Shown in pieces: positions 1-8,562 of a stretch of 64,000 bases of DNA (position 1 is the stretch's first letter; each line of letters starts with the position of its first letter). The position numbers and the translations under genes were made by a program. The notes below the pieces were generated by a model, which was given only the letters and a program-made list of their open reading frames with translations, searched no databases and had not been told where the DNA came from. This DNA is from JAUVKA01 sp964465145 (GTDB lineage: Bacteria; Bacteroidota; Bacteroidia; Bacteroidales; UBA12481). Location: positions 1-64,000 of the forward strand of contig CAYXJR010000002.1 of the NCBI GenBank assembly GCA_964465145.1. Reading direction: 5' to 3'.

Positions 1-8
1 AAGGAGGG
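1..8 (+). promoter_or_regulatory. Strong Shine-Dalgarno sequence of the first ompH gene
   Basis: The window opens with AAGGAGGG, nine bases before the ATG at 17. This is close to a perfect match to the 16S rRNA tail and is unusual here, because most genes in this window have no clear Shine-Dalgarno sequence. It implies strong translation of the first OmpH protein. The upstream gene lies outside the window. Confidence 0.6.
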
Positions 9-16
9 CTTAAGCA

Positions 17-544
17 ATGAAAAATTCCAAATTAAGGATAATTTTAGGATTAATCATCGCCCTGATGGGCACCGGAATGGGGTTTAGTCAGAAGTTTGCC
101 TATGTAGATACTGATTATATTCTTGGCAGGATTCCTTCTTATGATGCTTCACAAAAGCAATTGGATAAATTTGCTGCCGACTGGCAGGTTGAAATTGAGG
201 GTAAGCGTACGGAAATAGAAAAACTGTACAAGGATTATCAGGCTGAACGGGTCCTTCTTACTGAAGAAATGAGGAAGAAACGGGAAGATGATATCATTCT
301 GCGTGAACAAGCTTTAAAAGAATTACAAAAAAAGTACTTTGCTCCTGAAGGCGAATTGTATAAAAAACGGCAGGAGTTGGTCAAGCCAATCCAGGATGAT
401 GTTTTCAATGCTATTAAAGAGCTGGCTCAGGAAGGTAGTTATGATGTCATTTTTGATACAGCTTCGGGCCCAACCATGTTGTACACTAATCCCCGCTATG
501 ATAAGAGTGATGAAGTCCTTACCAAGCTTGGAATTCAGAATTAA
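17..544 (+). CDS. OmpH/Skp family periplasmic chaperone (first tandem copy)
   Basis: A 175-residue secreted protein of the OmpH/Skp family, which holds unfolded outer-membrane proteins on their way to the Bam complex. Residues 1 to about 25 form a hydrophobic signal peptide ending near GFSQ. The mature protein opens with the family's FAYVDTDYIL strand. A long charged helical coiled coil follows (about 50-125), then a C-terminal cap strand (YDVIFDTASG, near 143). The ATG follows a very strong ribosome binding site. A second, divergent copy follows 76 bp downstream. In Bacteroidota such tandem ompH genes usually lie just after bamA, which would be off the left edge; this last point is family knowledge, not seen here. 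Confidence 0.9.
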   Translation: MKNSKLRIILGLIIALMGTGMGFSQKFAYVDTDYILGRIPSYDASQKQLDKFAADWQVEIEGKRTEIEKLYKDYQAERVLLTEEMRKKREDDIILREQALKELQKKYFAPEGELYKKRQELVKPIQDDVFNAIKELAQEGSYDVIFDTASGPTMLYTNPRYDKSDEVLTKLGIQN

Positions 545-556
545 TTTCTATATTTG
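527..556 (+). promoter_or_regulatory. Candidate Bacteroidota-type promoter for the second ompH
   Basis: TATATTTG at 549-556 matches the -7 consensus TAnnTTTG of Bacteroidota sigma-A. CTTG at 527-530, 18 bases upstream, resembles the -33 element TTTG. The box lies about 65 bases before the ATG at 621 in the gap between the ompH genes, so the second copy could have its own promoter in addition to readthrough. Confidence 0.4.
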
Positions 557-620
557 CACGCATTTTGAAAATACCAGGAAAAGGGAAAAACCTGAACAAA
601 CATTAATAAAAAGATTCTAA

Positions 621-1142
621 ATGAAAAAATTGATTTTCGTGCTGTTGGCATGTTCTTTTATTGGGGCAGGAACGGCTTTTCAGGCAAACGCCCAGCTCAA
701 GATAGGGCACATTAATTCAAATGATTTACTGATGGCTATGCCTGAACGTGACAGTGCCTTGCTTGTATTAGAGGCACAAAGACAAGCTATCCTGAAGCAA
801 TCCGAAGAATTAAGAGTTGAATACAATGTAAAAGAGGATGCTTATATTAGGCAGCGCGACTCCCTATCTCCCCTGATCGCTACAACCAAAGAGAATGAGC
901 TTACCGACCTTCAAAACCGAATTCGCACATTTGAGAGTGCGGCTGACGAGGAATTGCAAAATAAACAGCAGGAATTGTTTAAGCCTATTATTGAGAAGGC
1001 TCAGAATGCTATCAAGGCAGTTGCTGAGGAGAACGGATTTACCTATGTACTGGATGTTGGCACCGGAGCAGTTGTATATTTTCCAGAAGATGAATCTTAT
1101 GATATTTTACCTTTGGTGAAAGCTAAGCTTGGAATCAAATAG
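621..1142 (+). CDS. OmpH/Skp family periplasmic chaperone (second tandem copy)
   Basis: A 173-residue paralogue of the preceding gene. It has a signal peptide at residues 1 to about 24 (ending near ANAQ) and the family start LKIGHINSNDLL. A helical coiled coil rich in Glu, Lys and Gln spans about 45-130, and a C-terminal FTYVLDVGTGAVVYF strand follows. It should act in the periplasm as a trimeric holdase for outer-membrane proteins. Divergence from the first copy is high outside the coiled coil and ends, so the two are probably old duplicates with partly different clients (inference). An intrinsic terminator follows before murI. Confidence 0.9.
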   Translation: MKKLIFVLLACSFIGAGTAFQANAQLKIGHINSNDLLMAMPERDSALLVLEAQRQAILKQSEELRVEYNVKEDAYIRQRDSLSPLIATTKENELTDLQNRIRTFESAADEELQNKQQELFKPIIEKAQNAIKAVAEENGFTYVLDVGTGAVVYFPEDESYDILPLVKAKLGIK

Positions 1143-1166
1143 GCATACTTAATTAAGAAATGATCT

Positions 1167-1199
1167 ATCCTTGTCGTAAATTGCGGCAAGGATTTTTTT
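1167..1199 (+). terminator. Intrinsic terminator abutting the murI start codon
   Basis: ATCCTTGTCG (1167-1176) pairs with CGGCAAGGAT (1184-1193) through ten pairs, one of them G-U, around a seven-base loop. Seven T residues follow (1193-1199). The last T is the base before the murI ATG at 1200. The element ends the ompH transcription unit but also occupies the place where the murI ribosome binding site would be. Confidence 0.75.
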
Positions 1200-1964
1200 A
1201 TGGATAGCAATTCACACATAGGCATTTTTGATTCTGGTATTGGAGGACTTACCGTATTAAAGGCCCTTTGGGCAGAACTGCCGAATGAATCTTTCATATA
1301 TCTGGCAGATTCAGCCCATGCACCTTATGGGATGCGCAGTCCTGAACAGGTTATTGCCCTGTCATTCAAAAACACGGAATTTCTGCTGGAAAGGAATGTG
1401 AAGTTGGTGGTTGTTGCCTGTAACACAGCTACTGGAATTGCTATTAATCATTTGCGAAAAACCTATAGCATCCCTTTTGTCGGCATGGAACCAGCAGTTA
1501 AGCCTGCAGCAGCAGCCTCCATATCAAAAAAAATCGGCGTACTGGCCACTCAACGTACCTTCGAAGCTGATCATTTTAATGCAACAATGAACCGATATGC
1601 CGATGGTGTGGAGGTATACGTTCAGGTGGGAGATGGATTGGTTGAACTCATTGAACAAGGCCTGGCTGATTCTCCAAAAACCAAAAAATTACTGAGCCAA
1701 TACCTTGACCCTTTGGTAAAAGCTGGTATTGATCAATTGGTCTTGGGTTGTACACATTATCCTTTCCTATTACCACTTATTCGGAAAATTATACCTGAAA
1801 CAATAGTTGTTCATGATCCGGCACCTGCTGTAGCGAGCCAAACCAGAAAGATTCTTAAAAAGAACGACGGACTGGTTAGCGGCCATAAAAATCTGGAGGA
1901 CCAGTTTTACTCTACCGGAGACCGGGAAATTCTGGACAGGGTATTGACAGGCCTGTTATCCTGA
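1200..1964 (+). CDS. murI: Glutamate racemase
   Basis: A 254-residue glutamate racemase, which interconverts L- and D-glutamate in the cytoplasm for peptidoglycan synthesis. The N-terminal motif IGIFDSGIGGLTV carries the catalytic-site Asp and Ser. The two catalytic cysteines are visible in VVACNTATG (Cys74) and LVLGCTHYPFL (Cys184). Length and order are normal for MurI. The ATG at 1200 is the only sensible start, since the family begins a few residues before IGIFDSG and the next Met is at 45. The start codon directly follows a terminator hairpin, so expression may depend on readthrough (inference). Confidence 0.95.
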   Translation: MDSNSHIGIFDSGIGGLTVLKALWAELPNESFIYLADSAHAPYGMRSPEQVIALSFKNTEFLLERNVKLVVVACNTATGIAINHLRKTYSIPFVGMEPAVKPAAAASISKKIGVLATQRTFEADHFNATMNRYADGVEVYVQVGDGLVELIEQGLADSPKTKKLLSQYLDPLVKAGIDQLVLGCTHYPFLLPLIRKIIPETIVVHDPAPAVASQTRKILKKNDGLVSGHKNLEDQFYSTGDREILDRVLTGLLS

Positions 1965-2167
1965 ACCATGTTGCATATTGACCCTATTCCCCAATTTCCA
2001 TAAGCAAGCGAAACTATTAAGTAATTGCAAAGAGAATAGCTTCCTTTCAGCAAGTTTTTCGGTTAAGAATATTTCCAAATAAGAAACGTATGCGCTATAA
2101 ATATTTTAAGTATCAGTATTAGAATACCTTATAAACAATTCGGGTGTTTATAAAAAAGGAGCCCAAG

Positions 2168-2199
2168 CTTGCAGACCTGTTATAAAACTGATAATTTTG
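2168..2199 (+). promoter_or_regulatory. Candidate promoter for korAB
   Basis: TAATTTTG at 2192-2199 matches the Bacteroidota -7 box TAnnTTTG, with CTTG 20 bases upstream (2168-2171) as a possible -33 element. Transcription would start near 2206, giving a leader of about 118 bases that includes the 2228-2263 hairpin. Confidence 0.4.
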
Positions 2200-2227
2200 C
2201 CAATAGAAAATCATAAAGCGAATGGAA

Positions 2228-2263
2228 GGGCTATAATTACGAATTCAACTGTAATTATAGCCC
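2228..2263 (+). promoter_or_regulatory. Perfect 13-bp inverted repeat in the korA leader
   Basis: GGGCTATAATTAC (2228-2240) is the exact reverse complement of 2251-2263, with a ten-base spacer that contains GAATTC. There is no T run after it, so it is not a standard terminator. It could be an RNA hairpin in the korA leader or a repressor operator. It ends 60 bases before the korA ATG. Confidence 0.6.
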
Positions 2264-2323
2264 ATGCTTTTAAGAAGGAATTTATTTTACTAATAAAGCT
2301 ACTGAACTAATAGCTAGTAAGTT

Positions 2324-4171
2324 ATGGACAAACATTCTAAGGTCATTGAAATTGAAGAGGTGGCCATCCGGTTTTCAGGAGATTCCGGAGATGGGATGCA
2401 GTTAACGGGAACATTGTTCTCCGATACTTCTGCATTGTTCGGAAATGACGTATCCACATTTCCAGATTATCCGGCTGAAATTCGTGCCCCGCAGGGAACT
2501 GTCGGTGGAGTTTCTGGATTCCAGGTGCATTTCGGCCACTCAGAAATCAACACTCCAGGAGATTTCTGTGACGTACTGGTTGCTATGAATCCAGCAGCAT
2601 TAAAAGCAAATTTCAGATGGATTAAACCTGATGGGATCATTATTTGTGACCGGGATACTTTTGATGAGAAGAATATTATTAAAGCTGGTTACAAGGAAGA
2701 TCCTTTTAAGGAAGAACCGGTGAATGGAATTCAAATCATCGCTGCTCCCGTCAGCAGCATGACCAAGGAAGTACTGAAAGATATAGGACTGGATCAAAAA
2801 TCCATTCTTAGGTGCAAAAACATGTTTGCTCTGGGAATTGTAAGTTGGCTGTATGATCGGCCTCTCGACCATGCTATTACCTTCTTTAACAGGAAGTTTG
2901 CCAAGAAACCAATCTTGATTGAAGCTAATACTAAGGTTCTACTGGCAGGCTACCACTACGCCGATAATATCCAGGCTTTCACTAACTCTTTTAGAGTCCG
3001 TCCGGCAGAAATCCCTAAAGGTATTTATCGGAATATTAATGGAAATACAGCTACTGCATGGGGCTTATTGGCAGCTGCTGAGAAATCAGGCCTTAACCTA
3101 TTCCTTGGATCATATCCTATCACTCCTGCCACAGGGGTATTGGAAGAATTAGCGGCAAGGAAAGACCTGGGGGTTAAAACCTTCCAGGCAGAAGATGAAA
3201 TTGCAGGTGTTTGTACAGCCATCGGAGCCAGTTATGCTGGTGCCCTGGCGGTCACTTCCACTTCGGGCCCCGGCCTGGCATTAAAAGGAGAGGCCATTGG
3301 CTTAGCAGTCATGACTGAACTGCCTTTGGTGATCGTTAACGTACAGCGGGGTGGTCCATCAACCGGCCTCCCTACAAAAACAGAACAAGCCGACTTGATG
3401 CAAGCTCTTTATGGACGCAGTGGCGAAAGTCCTTGTGTGGTGGTTGCCGCATCCTCACCGAGTGATTGTTTTAAGTATGCTTTTGAAAGTGCTAAAATAG
3501 CAATAGAGCATATGACGCCGGTTATTCTTCTGACTGATGGCTTTCTGGCCAACGGAACAGAACCCTGGAGGATACCAAAAATGGCCGATTTTCCCAACAT
3601 AACAGTACCTGGTGTCAAGCCGAATACACCAAACTGGGAACCTTATGAGCGCGATGAAAAAACATTGGTAAGAACCTGGGCAATACCTGGAACCGAAGGT
3701 ATGGAGCATAGAGTGGGAGGGTTAGAAAAGGATGCACGAACAGGAAATGTTTCTTATGTACCAGAGAATCATGAATACATGGTTCGAATTCGTGATGAAA
3801 AGGTCAGGCGTGTGGCTGATGATCTTCCTGAACAAAAAGTTATTGGAGATGAGGATGCTGAATTGCTTGTAATTGGGTGGGGTGGAACATTTGGACACCT
3901 GGTAACTGCTGTTTCCGAAATTCGAAGGGAAGGTCATAAAGTTGCACTCGCTCACTTTAATTATATTATGCCCCTCCCTAAAAATACCGAGGAAGTATTG
4001 GGGAAGTTTAAGAAACACCTTGTTTGCGAGTTAAACCTTGGGCAGTTTGTTAATTACCTAAGAATGCAAATCCCACAACATAACTATCATCAATTTAACA
4101 AAATTCAAGGATTGCCATTTATTATCAAGGAATTGAAAGAGGCTATTCTTAAAGAATTGGGGGAGGAATAG
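2324..4171 (+). CDS. korA: 2-oxoacid:ferredoxin oxidoreductase, fused gamma-alpha subunit
   Basis: A 615-residue fused gamma-alpha subunit of the 2-oxoglutarate:ferredoxin oxidoreductase family, which oxidatively decarboxylates a 2-oxoacid to the acyl-CoA and reduces ferredoxin. The gamma domain is at about 10-190 (RFSGDSGDGMQLTG). The alpha pyrimidine-binding domain starts near 240, with GSYPITPATGVLEELA typical of the family. A C-terminal domain runs from about 480. It partners the beta subunit encoded three bases downstream. The fused gamma-alpha/beta layout is usual for KorAB of Bacteroidota. 2-oxoglutarate as substrate is inferred from family resemblance; pyruvate or branched-chain acids cannot be excluded by eye. 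Confidence 0.9.
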   Translation: MDKHSKVIEIEEVAIRFSGDSGDGMQLTGTLFSDTSALFGNDVSTFPDYPAEIRAPQGTVGGVSGFQVHFGHSEINTPGDFCDVLVAMNPAALKANFRWIKPDGIIICDRDTFDEKNIIKAGYKEDPFKEEPVNGIQIIAAPVSSMTKEVLKDIGLDQKSILRCKNMFALGIVSWLYDRPLDHAITFFNRKFAKKPILIEANTKVLLAGYHYADNIQAFTNSFRVRPAEIPKGIYRNINGNTATAWGLLAAAEKSGLNLFLGSYPITPATGVLEELAARKDLGVKTFQAEDEIAGVCTAIGASYAGALAVTSTSGPGLALKGEAIGLAVMTELPLVIVNVQRGGPSTGLPTKTEQADLMQALYGRSGESPCVVVAASSPSDCFKYAFESAKIAIEHMTPVILLTDGFLANGTEPWRIPKMADFPNITVPGVKPNTPNWEPYERDEKTLVRTWAIPGTEGMEHRVGGLEKDARTGNVSYVPENHEYMVRIRDEKVRRVADDLPEQKVIGDEDAELLVIGWGGTFGHLVTAVSEIRREGHKVALAHFNYIMPLPKNTEEVLGKFKKHLVCELNLGQFVNYLRMQIPQHNYHQFNKIQGLPFIIKELKEAILKELGEE

Positions 4172-4174
4172 AAA

Positions 4175-5188
4175 ATGAATGCGAAAGAATTAACTGTAGC
4201 TGATTTTAAAAGTGATCAAATGGTGCGCTGGTGCCCGGGTTGTGGTGACCATGCCATTTTGAGTTCTGTACAAAAGGCCTTGCCACAACTGGGATACAAA
4301 CATGAGGATGTGGTATTCATTTCGGGAATCGGGTGCTCTTCCAGATTTCCCTATTACATGAATACCTATGGGTTTCACAGTATCCACGGACGGGCGGCAG
4401 CTATTGCTTCCGGGGCCAAGGTTACCAACCCTGAGCTGAGTGTGTGGATGATATCCGGCGATGGAGATTCCCTTGCTATTGGGGGAAATCATTTTATTCA
4501 CGTCGTAAGACGAAACATGGATATCAACCTGATACTATTTAACAACCAGATATATGGATTAACCAAAGGGCAATACTCACCTACATCTAAATATGGATCG
4601 ATCACCAAGACTTCCCCCTTCGGCACGGTAGAAAAACCTTTCCAGCCGGGTTCTCTGGTGATTGGAGCACAAGGAACTTTTTTCGCCCGGGCTATAGATA
4701 CTCAGGTTAAACTTTCCACGGAAATTTACCTTGAGGCCGCCCGCCATAAAGGTACATCTGTTGTGGAGGTTCTTCAGAACTGCGTAATCTATAATGATCG
4801 TATTTGGGCAGAAATAACCGATAAGGACTATAGGGACGACCGGGTTATTCTTCTTGAACATGGGAAACCTATGATTTTTGGTAAAGACCGTGACAAGGGG
4901 CTTAGGATGAGTAAGAACAAATTAGAGGTGGTTAGCCTTGGAAATGGAATCTCTGAGGAGGATCTGCTTGTGCATGACTCTCATACTCCTTTTAACGGAA
5001 TTCAGGCTATGCTGGCAAGTATGGAATACCCTGATTTCCCTGTTGCCCTTGGTGTTATCCGTGCTTACCAAGGCCAAGAAACGTATGATAGACAGGTCGA
5101 AAACCAGATAAATAAAATCAAGGCAAATTCAAAGATCAAATGTGTGGATGATCTTTTGGTTTCAGGATCGACCTGGGAGGTTAGCTAG
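4175..5188 (+). CDS. korB: 2-oxoacid:ferredoxin oxidoreductase, beta subunit
   Basis: A 337-residue beta subunit, the thiamine-pyrophosphate and 4Fe-4S carrying partner of KorA. The cluster cysteines are in RWCPGCGDHAIL (near 20) and GIGCSSRFPYY (near 53), with a further Cys in QNCVIYND. The TPP/Mg motif is SGDGDSLAIGGNH (near 95), followed by NNQIYGLTKGQYSPT. It starts three bases after korA, so the two are translationally linked, and an intrinsic terminator closes the pair. Together they supply reduced ferredoxin, which the aldehyde oxidoreductase at 42.3 kb could also use or generate (inference). Confidence 0.92.
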   Translation: MNAKELTVADFKSDQMVRWCPGCGDHAILSSVQKALPQLGYKHEDVVFISGIGCSSRFPYYMNTYGFHSIHGRAAAIASGAKVTNPELSVWMISGDGDSLAIGGNHFIHVVRRNMDINLILFNNQIYGLTKGQYSPTSKYGSITKTSPFGTVEKPFQPGSLVIGAQGTFFARAIDTQVKLSTEIYLEAARHKGTSVVEVLQNCVIYNDRIWAEITDKDYRDDRVILLEHGKPMIFGKDRDKGLRMSKNKLEVVSLGNGISEEDLLVHDSHTPFNGIQAMLASMEYPDFPVALGVIRAYQGQETYDRQVENQINKIKANSKIKCVDDLLVSGSTWEVS

Positions 5189-5206
5189 AAAATTGAAGTC
5201 GATGAG

Positions 5207-5235
5207 AAAAAGGAGGCCGACTGGCCTCCTTTTTT
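5207..5235 (+). terminator. Intrinsic terminator after korAB
   Basis: AAAAAGGAGGCC (5207-5218) pairs with GGCCTCCTTTTT (5223-5234) over a GACT tetraloop and runs into six T residues. It is a textbook strong terminator, so the downstream receiver/ATP-grasp gene at 5286 probably has its own promoter. Confidence 0.9.
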
Positions 5236-5285
5236 GCTATGGTCAGCCTTTCTGACTAAATTCGTAAGTTATCTCGAAAGGATAT

Positions 5286-8141
5286 ATGGAAAAGAAAAAA
5301 CCAAATCTGGCCGATATTGAATCTTTATTAGCCCAGCATACTGAGAGGGTTAAGGAGTTGATGACAATTAACCGGACTACCTCCCTGATAACTGAGGGTA
5401 AACCAGTAGACGAAACACTCCGCCAAATTGCCTTGATCCTCCCGCACGGATGGCAATATCCACAAAATGCATGTGCCTGTATTTTATATGACTCCAAAGA
5501 ATATAAAAGCCTTCGATTTGGCAAAACCCAGTGGTTTCAGAAATATGATTTTGTCACTATTGATGGAAAACATGGCACCATAGAAGTTTATTACGACCAG
5601 AAATTCCCTGATGAAGATGAAGGGCCATTCCTTAACGAGGAAAGAAACCTGATAGGCTCAATTGGCAGTATGGTTTGTGCTTACCTGAACGGTACCATGG
5701 GGACCACCGTCATGAAACCGCCTCATGAACAGGAGAATTACAAGTACAAGAAAATAATTTACAAGGAATCCTTTAAGGACAGCAGAGAATTGTTACAGAA
5801 ATTTCTGAATAAGCAAACTGCTGATAAGAATATTTTCCACGACCTGATGCGATTCAAGGTTCAGGAAATCCTCCTGGTGGCCACCCTTTATGATACATTC
5901 ATTCTCGAAAATGAAGATCGGTTTTTCGAACAGGCCATGGGTGAGTTATATCACCTGAGTCTTTCCTCACTCCCTCGTATAACAGGGGTTACTTCCCCAC
6001 AGGCAGCTCTGGAAATATTAAGGGACCGGAAATTCGATTTTGTTGTTCTGATGGCCGGAATGGATACTAAAGGATCAATTCACCTTGTAGAGGATTCACC
6101 ACGGTATTATTCCAGATATCTACCGATGCTTTATACCTTGGTTTTTGAACAAACTCAAGACCTGATTTCCGAAGTCAATACCAACGAATTGGACAAGATA
6201 TCAAGGATGAGAGCCCGGACTAAAATTATTCTGGCAACTACATATGAGGAAGCTCTTTCATATTTCATGAAATATCAAAATTGCATGGCATGTGTGATTT
6301 CTGATGTGAAGTTCAGCCGGGCTGGAAAAATTGATGAGACGGCTGGCGTCAGCTTCCTGAAATTTGTTCAATCCCACAGGCCGGAGTTACCCACTATCCT
6401 ACAATCATCCGATCCAGGCTATAGTGCGGCAGCCGTTGAATTGAAGTCAACCTTCATGAATAAAAATTCGGACACCCTCTTACAGGATCTGAAAACATTT
6501 ATCACTTATTCCCTTGGATTTGGACATTTTATATACCGTGATAATGAAGGGCGAAAGATTGCTGTGGCCAAATCGATGAAGGATTTTGAAAAGCAGCTGC
6601 GAATCATACCAGATGAATCCATCCTTTATCATGCCTTAAAGAACCATTTTTCATTATGGCTAATGGCTAGAGGGGAAATTCAGCTGGCCAAAATTATTAA
6701 TCCGATTAAAGCCTCTGATTTTAATTCCCCCAAGGAATTGCGGGAGTACATCCTGGGTGTGATTCAAAATTACAGGATAGATATTGACAAGGGGAAAGTG
6801 GTCAACTTTGATGAATCAGCAATATTGGATTGGCGAAATATTGTAAGTTTTGGAACAGGATCACTTGGGGGGAAGGGTCGTGGCCTGGCTTTTATCAGCA
6901 CCCTGATTAACAATTTGGATTTCTCAGAGATTATTCCAGATATCTTCATCCGGAATCCCAGAACTGGTATCATTGGTACGGATGAGTTTGAAATTTTTAT
7001 GGAGCGTAATAATTTACTTCATCAGGTATTGCATGAGAACGATTACGCTAAGGTTCGCAGCCTTTTTATGAGTGGAGAATTGTCATACGAGCTAAAGAAA
7101 AAACTTAAGATACTTGTCAGGCTAATAAATAAGCCATTGGCAATCAGGTCTTCAAGTATATTTGAAGACTCGCTTCTGCATCCTTTTGCAGGTGTTTTTG
7201 AAACATACATGCTTCCAAATTCCAATACGGATTTCCATGTACGGTATGTGCAATTGCAGGATGCTATTAAAATGGTTTATGCATCTATATTTTCCCCCCA
7301 ATCAAGAACCTATTTTGAAGCTGTTAATTATCGAATCGAGGAAGAAAAAATGGCTGTAATCATCCAGGAGATGGTTGGAGATTATTATGGAGATTATTAT
7401 TATCCTCATATCAGTGGAACGGCTCAATCGTACAATTTCTATCCGGTTTCACATATGGAGCCTGAAGATGGTTTTGCCGTAATAGCATTAGGCCTTGGCC
7501 GGTATGTTGTTGAAGGAGAAAAAGCATGGCGTTTTTGCCCGAAATATCCAACAGTGCAGATTTCCTCAGTTAAGGATATTCTTAAATCATCTCAGGTAGA
7601 TTTTTATGCGACCCATGTGGCAAGAACCAATCTCGATTTGCTTGAAGGTGAAGATGTAGGATTGATAAGATTAAATATATCTGAAGCAGAGAAGCATGGT
7701 TCTATGAAACACCTTTGTTCTGTTTATGATCCTGATAATGACCGCCTGTCTCCTGGTTTAGACAAAAACGGACCTAGGGTGATGAATTTTGCCAATATTC
7801 TCCAATACAATTACATCCCCCTAGCCAAGACAGTAGAGGTACTGCTGGATATGGTAAAGGAAGCTCTCGGTACACCTGTTGAGATCGAATACGCAGTTGA
7901 TCTTAATCGGGATTCAGAGTTCAGAGCCTCTTTCTATCTCTTGCAGATAAAGCCCATGGTTGGAAAGGAGAATGATTATAATGTTGAATTGGGAGAGGTA
8001 AATCCCGAGAATTCAATCCTTTATGCTGAAAAAAGTCTTGGTAACGGCAGAATCAAATGTATACAGGATGTGATTTATATTGAACCATCCCGCTTCAATA
8101 AACTTAAACAGAGGAAATGGCATCTGAAATACATCGGTTAA
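5286..8141 (+). CDS. Receiver-like / PEP-synthase-type ATP-grasp protein, frameshifted (main part)
   Basis: A 951-residue open frame, first of two paralogues. Visible parts, in order: a GAF-like N-terminal region (about 1-150); a degenerate receiver-like domain (about 186-305); a second receiver-like domain (about 308-420) that keeps an Asp at the phospho-acceptor place (D340 in CVISDVKF); and a complete PEP synthase/PPDK-type ATP-binding domain (about 520-890). The last has GGKGRGLA (Lys530), RSSSIFED (621-628), a Gln-containing strand and LQIKP (886-890). No phosphohistidine swivel domain and no PEP-binding barrel follow. The frame ends early: the conserved C-terminal domain continues in another frame from 8117. 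Adding one base at the AAA of 8115-8117 aligns it residue for residue with the paralogue, giving about 1088 residues. The reaction is unknown. Confidence 0.8.
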   Translation: MEKKKPNLADIESLLAQHTERVKELMTINRTTSLITEGKPVDETLRQIALILPHGWQYPQNACACILYDSKEYKSLRFGKTQWFQKYDFVTIDGKHGTIEVYYDQKFPDEDEGPFLNEERNLIGSIGSMVCAYLNGTMGTTVMKPPHEQENYKYKKIIYKESFKDSRELLQKFLNKQTADKNIFHDLMRFKVQEILLVATLYDTFILENEDRFFEQAMGELYHLSLSSLPRITGVTSPQAALEILRDRKFDFVVLMAGMDTKGSIHLVEDSPRYYSRYLPMLYTLVFEQTQDLISEVNTNELDKISRMRARTKIILATTYEEALSYFMKYQNCMACVISDVKFSRAGKIDETAGVSFLKFVQSHRPELPTILQSSDPGYSAAAVELKSTFMNKNSDTLLQDLKTFITYSLGFGHFIYRDNEGRKIAVAKSMKDFEKQLRIIPDESILYHALKNHFSLWLMARGEIQLAKIINPIKASDFNSPKELREYILGVIQNYRIDIDKGKVVNFDESAILDWRNIVSFGTGSLGGKGRGLAFISTLINNLDFSEIIPDIFIRNPRTGIIGTDEFEIFMERNNLLHQVLHENDYAKVRSLFMSGELSYELKKKLKILVRLINKPLAIRSSSIFEDSLLHPFAGVFETYMLPNSNTDFHVRYVQLQDAIKMVYASIFSPQSRTYFEAVNYRIEEEKMAVIIQEMVGDYYGDYYYPHISGTAQSYNFYPVSHMEPEDGFAVIALGLGRYVVEGEKAWRFCPKYPTVQISSVKDILKSSQVDFYATHVARTNLDLLEGEDVGLIRLNISEAEKHGSMKHLCSVYDPDNDRLSPGLDKNGPRVMNFANILQYNYIPLAKTVEVLLDMVKEALGTPVEIEYAVDLNRDSEFRASFYLLQIKPMVGKENDYNVELGEVNPENSILYAEKSLGNGRIKCIQDVIYIEPSRFNKLKQRKWHLKYIG

Positions 8142-8551
8142 ACCAGCTAATGCGCCAGGAGCAGAAGAACTATGTATTGATCGGCCCTGGGCGCTGGGGG
8201 ACAAAAGACAAGTTTATCGGAATTCCTGTTACCTGGAGCCAGATCACTAATGCAAAAGTCATTGCGGAAACTGACCTGGAGGATTTTCCGCTCGATGCCT
8301 CTTTGGGCAGCCATTTTTTTCATAATGTTACCTCCATGAATATGGGCTATTTTTCTGTACATAGTGGTGGGAAAAACTTTCTTAATTATGACATATTGAA
8401 TCAGCAAGAAGTAATACATTACGAGAAATATTTCAAACATGTACGTTTTATTAAGCCGTTTAACATTGTTATGGATGGGAGAAAACAACATTCACTTATC
8501 AGCATAGGCAATGGAAAGCCTTTTAAAGAAGACACTGAAGAAAAATTATAA
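8117..8551 (+). CDS. Frame-shifted C-terminal domain of the preceding receiver/ATP-grasp protein
   Basis: 144 residues that continue the preceding protein after a -1 frame change. They carry the family C-terminal block YVLIGPGRWGTKD...IPVTWSQITNAKVI...GSHFFHN, matched throughout by the end of the next gene (KNYILVGPGRWGSSD onward). Segment lengths between the last shared Phe before the break and KNY after it are identical in the two paralogues if one base is restored. It is therefore very probably not an independent gene. It could be a real mutation or a consensus error in a short A run. No classical slippery heptamer is present at the junction. Confidence 0.75.
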   Translation: MASEIHRLNQLMRQEQKNYVLIGPGRWGTKDKFIGIPVTWSQITNAKVIAETDLEDFPLDASLGSHFFHNVTSMNMGYFSVHSGGKNFLNYDILNQQEVIHYEKYFKHVRFIKPFNIVMDGRKQHSLISIGNGKPFKEDTEEKL

Positions 8552-8562
8552 TGATTTAATCT

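Larger units (their letters stand above)
1965..2323. other. 359-bp intergenic region, korAB leader
   Basis: No coding sequence was recognised in any frame. It contains a candidate promoter near 2168-2199 and a perfect 13-bp inverted repeat at 2228-2263, both listed separately. The rest is AT-rich. The size and the structured 3' half suggest a regulated leader for the downstream ferredoxin oxidoreductase operon. Confidence 0.6.

Noticed and set aside
8105..8120. Programmed -1 frameshift
   Set aside because: No X XXY YYZ slippery heptamer and no obvious downstream stem; a mutation or consensus error is simpler.
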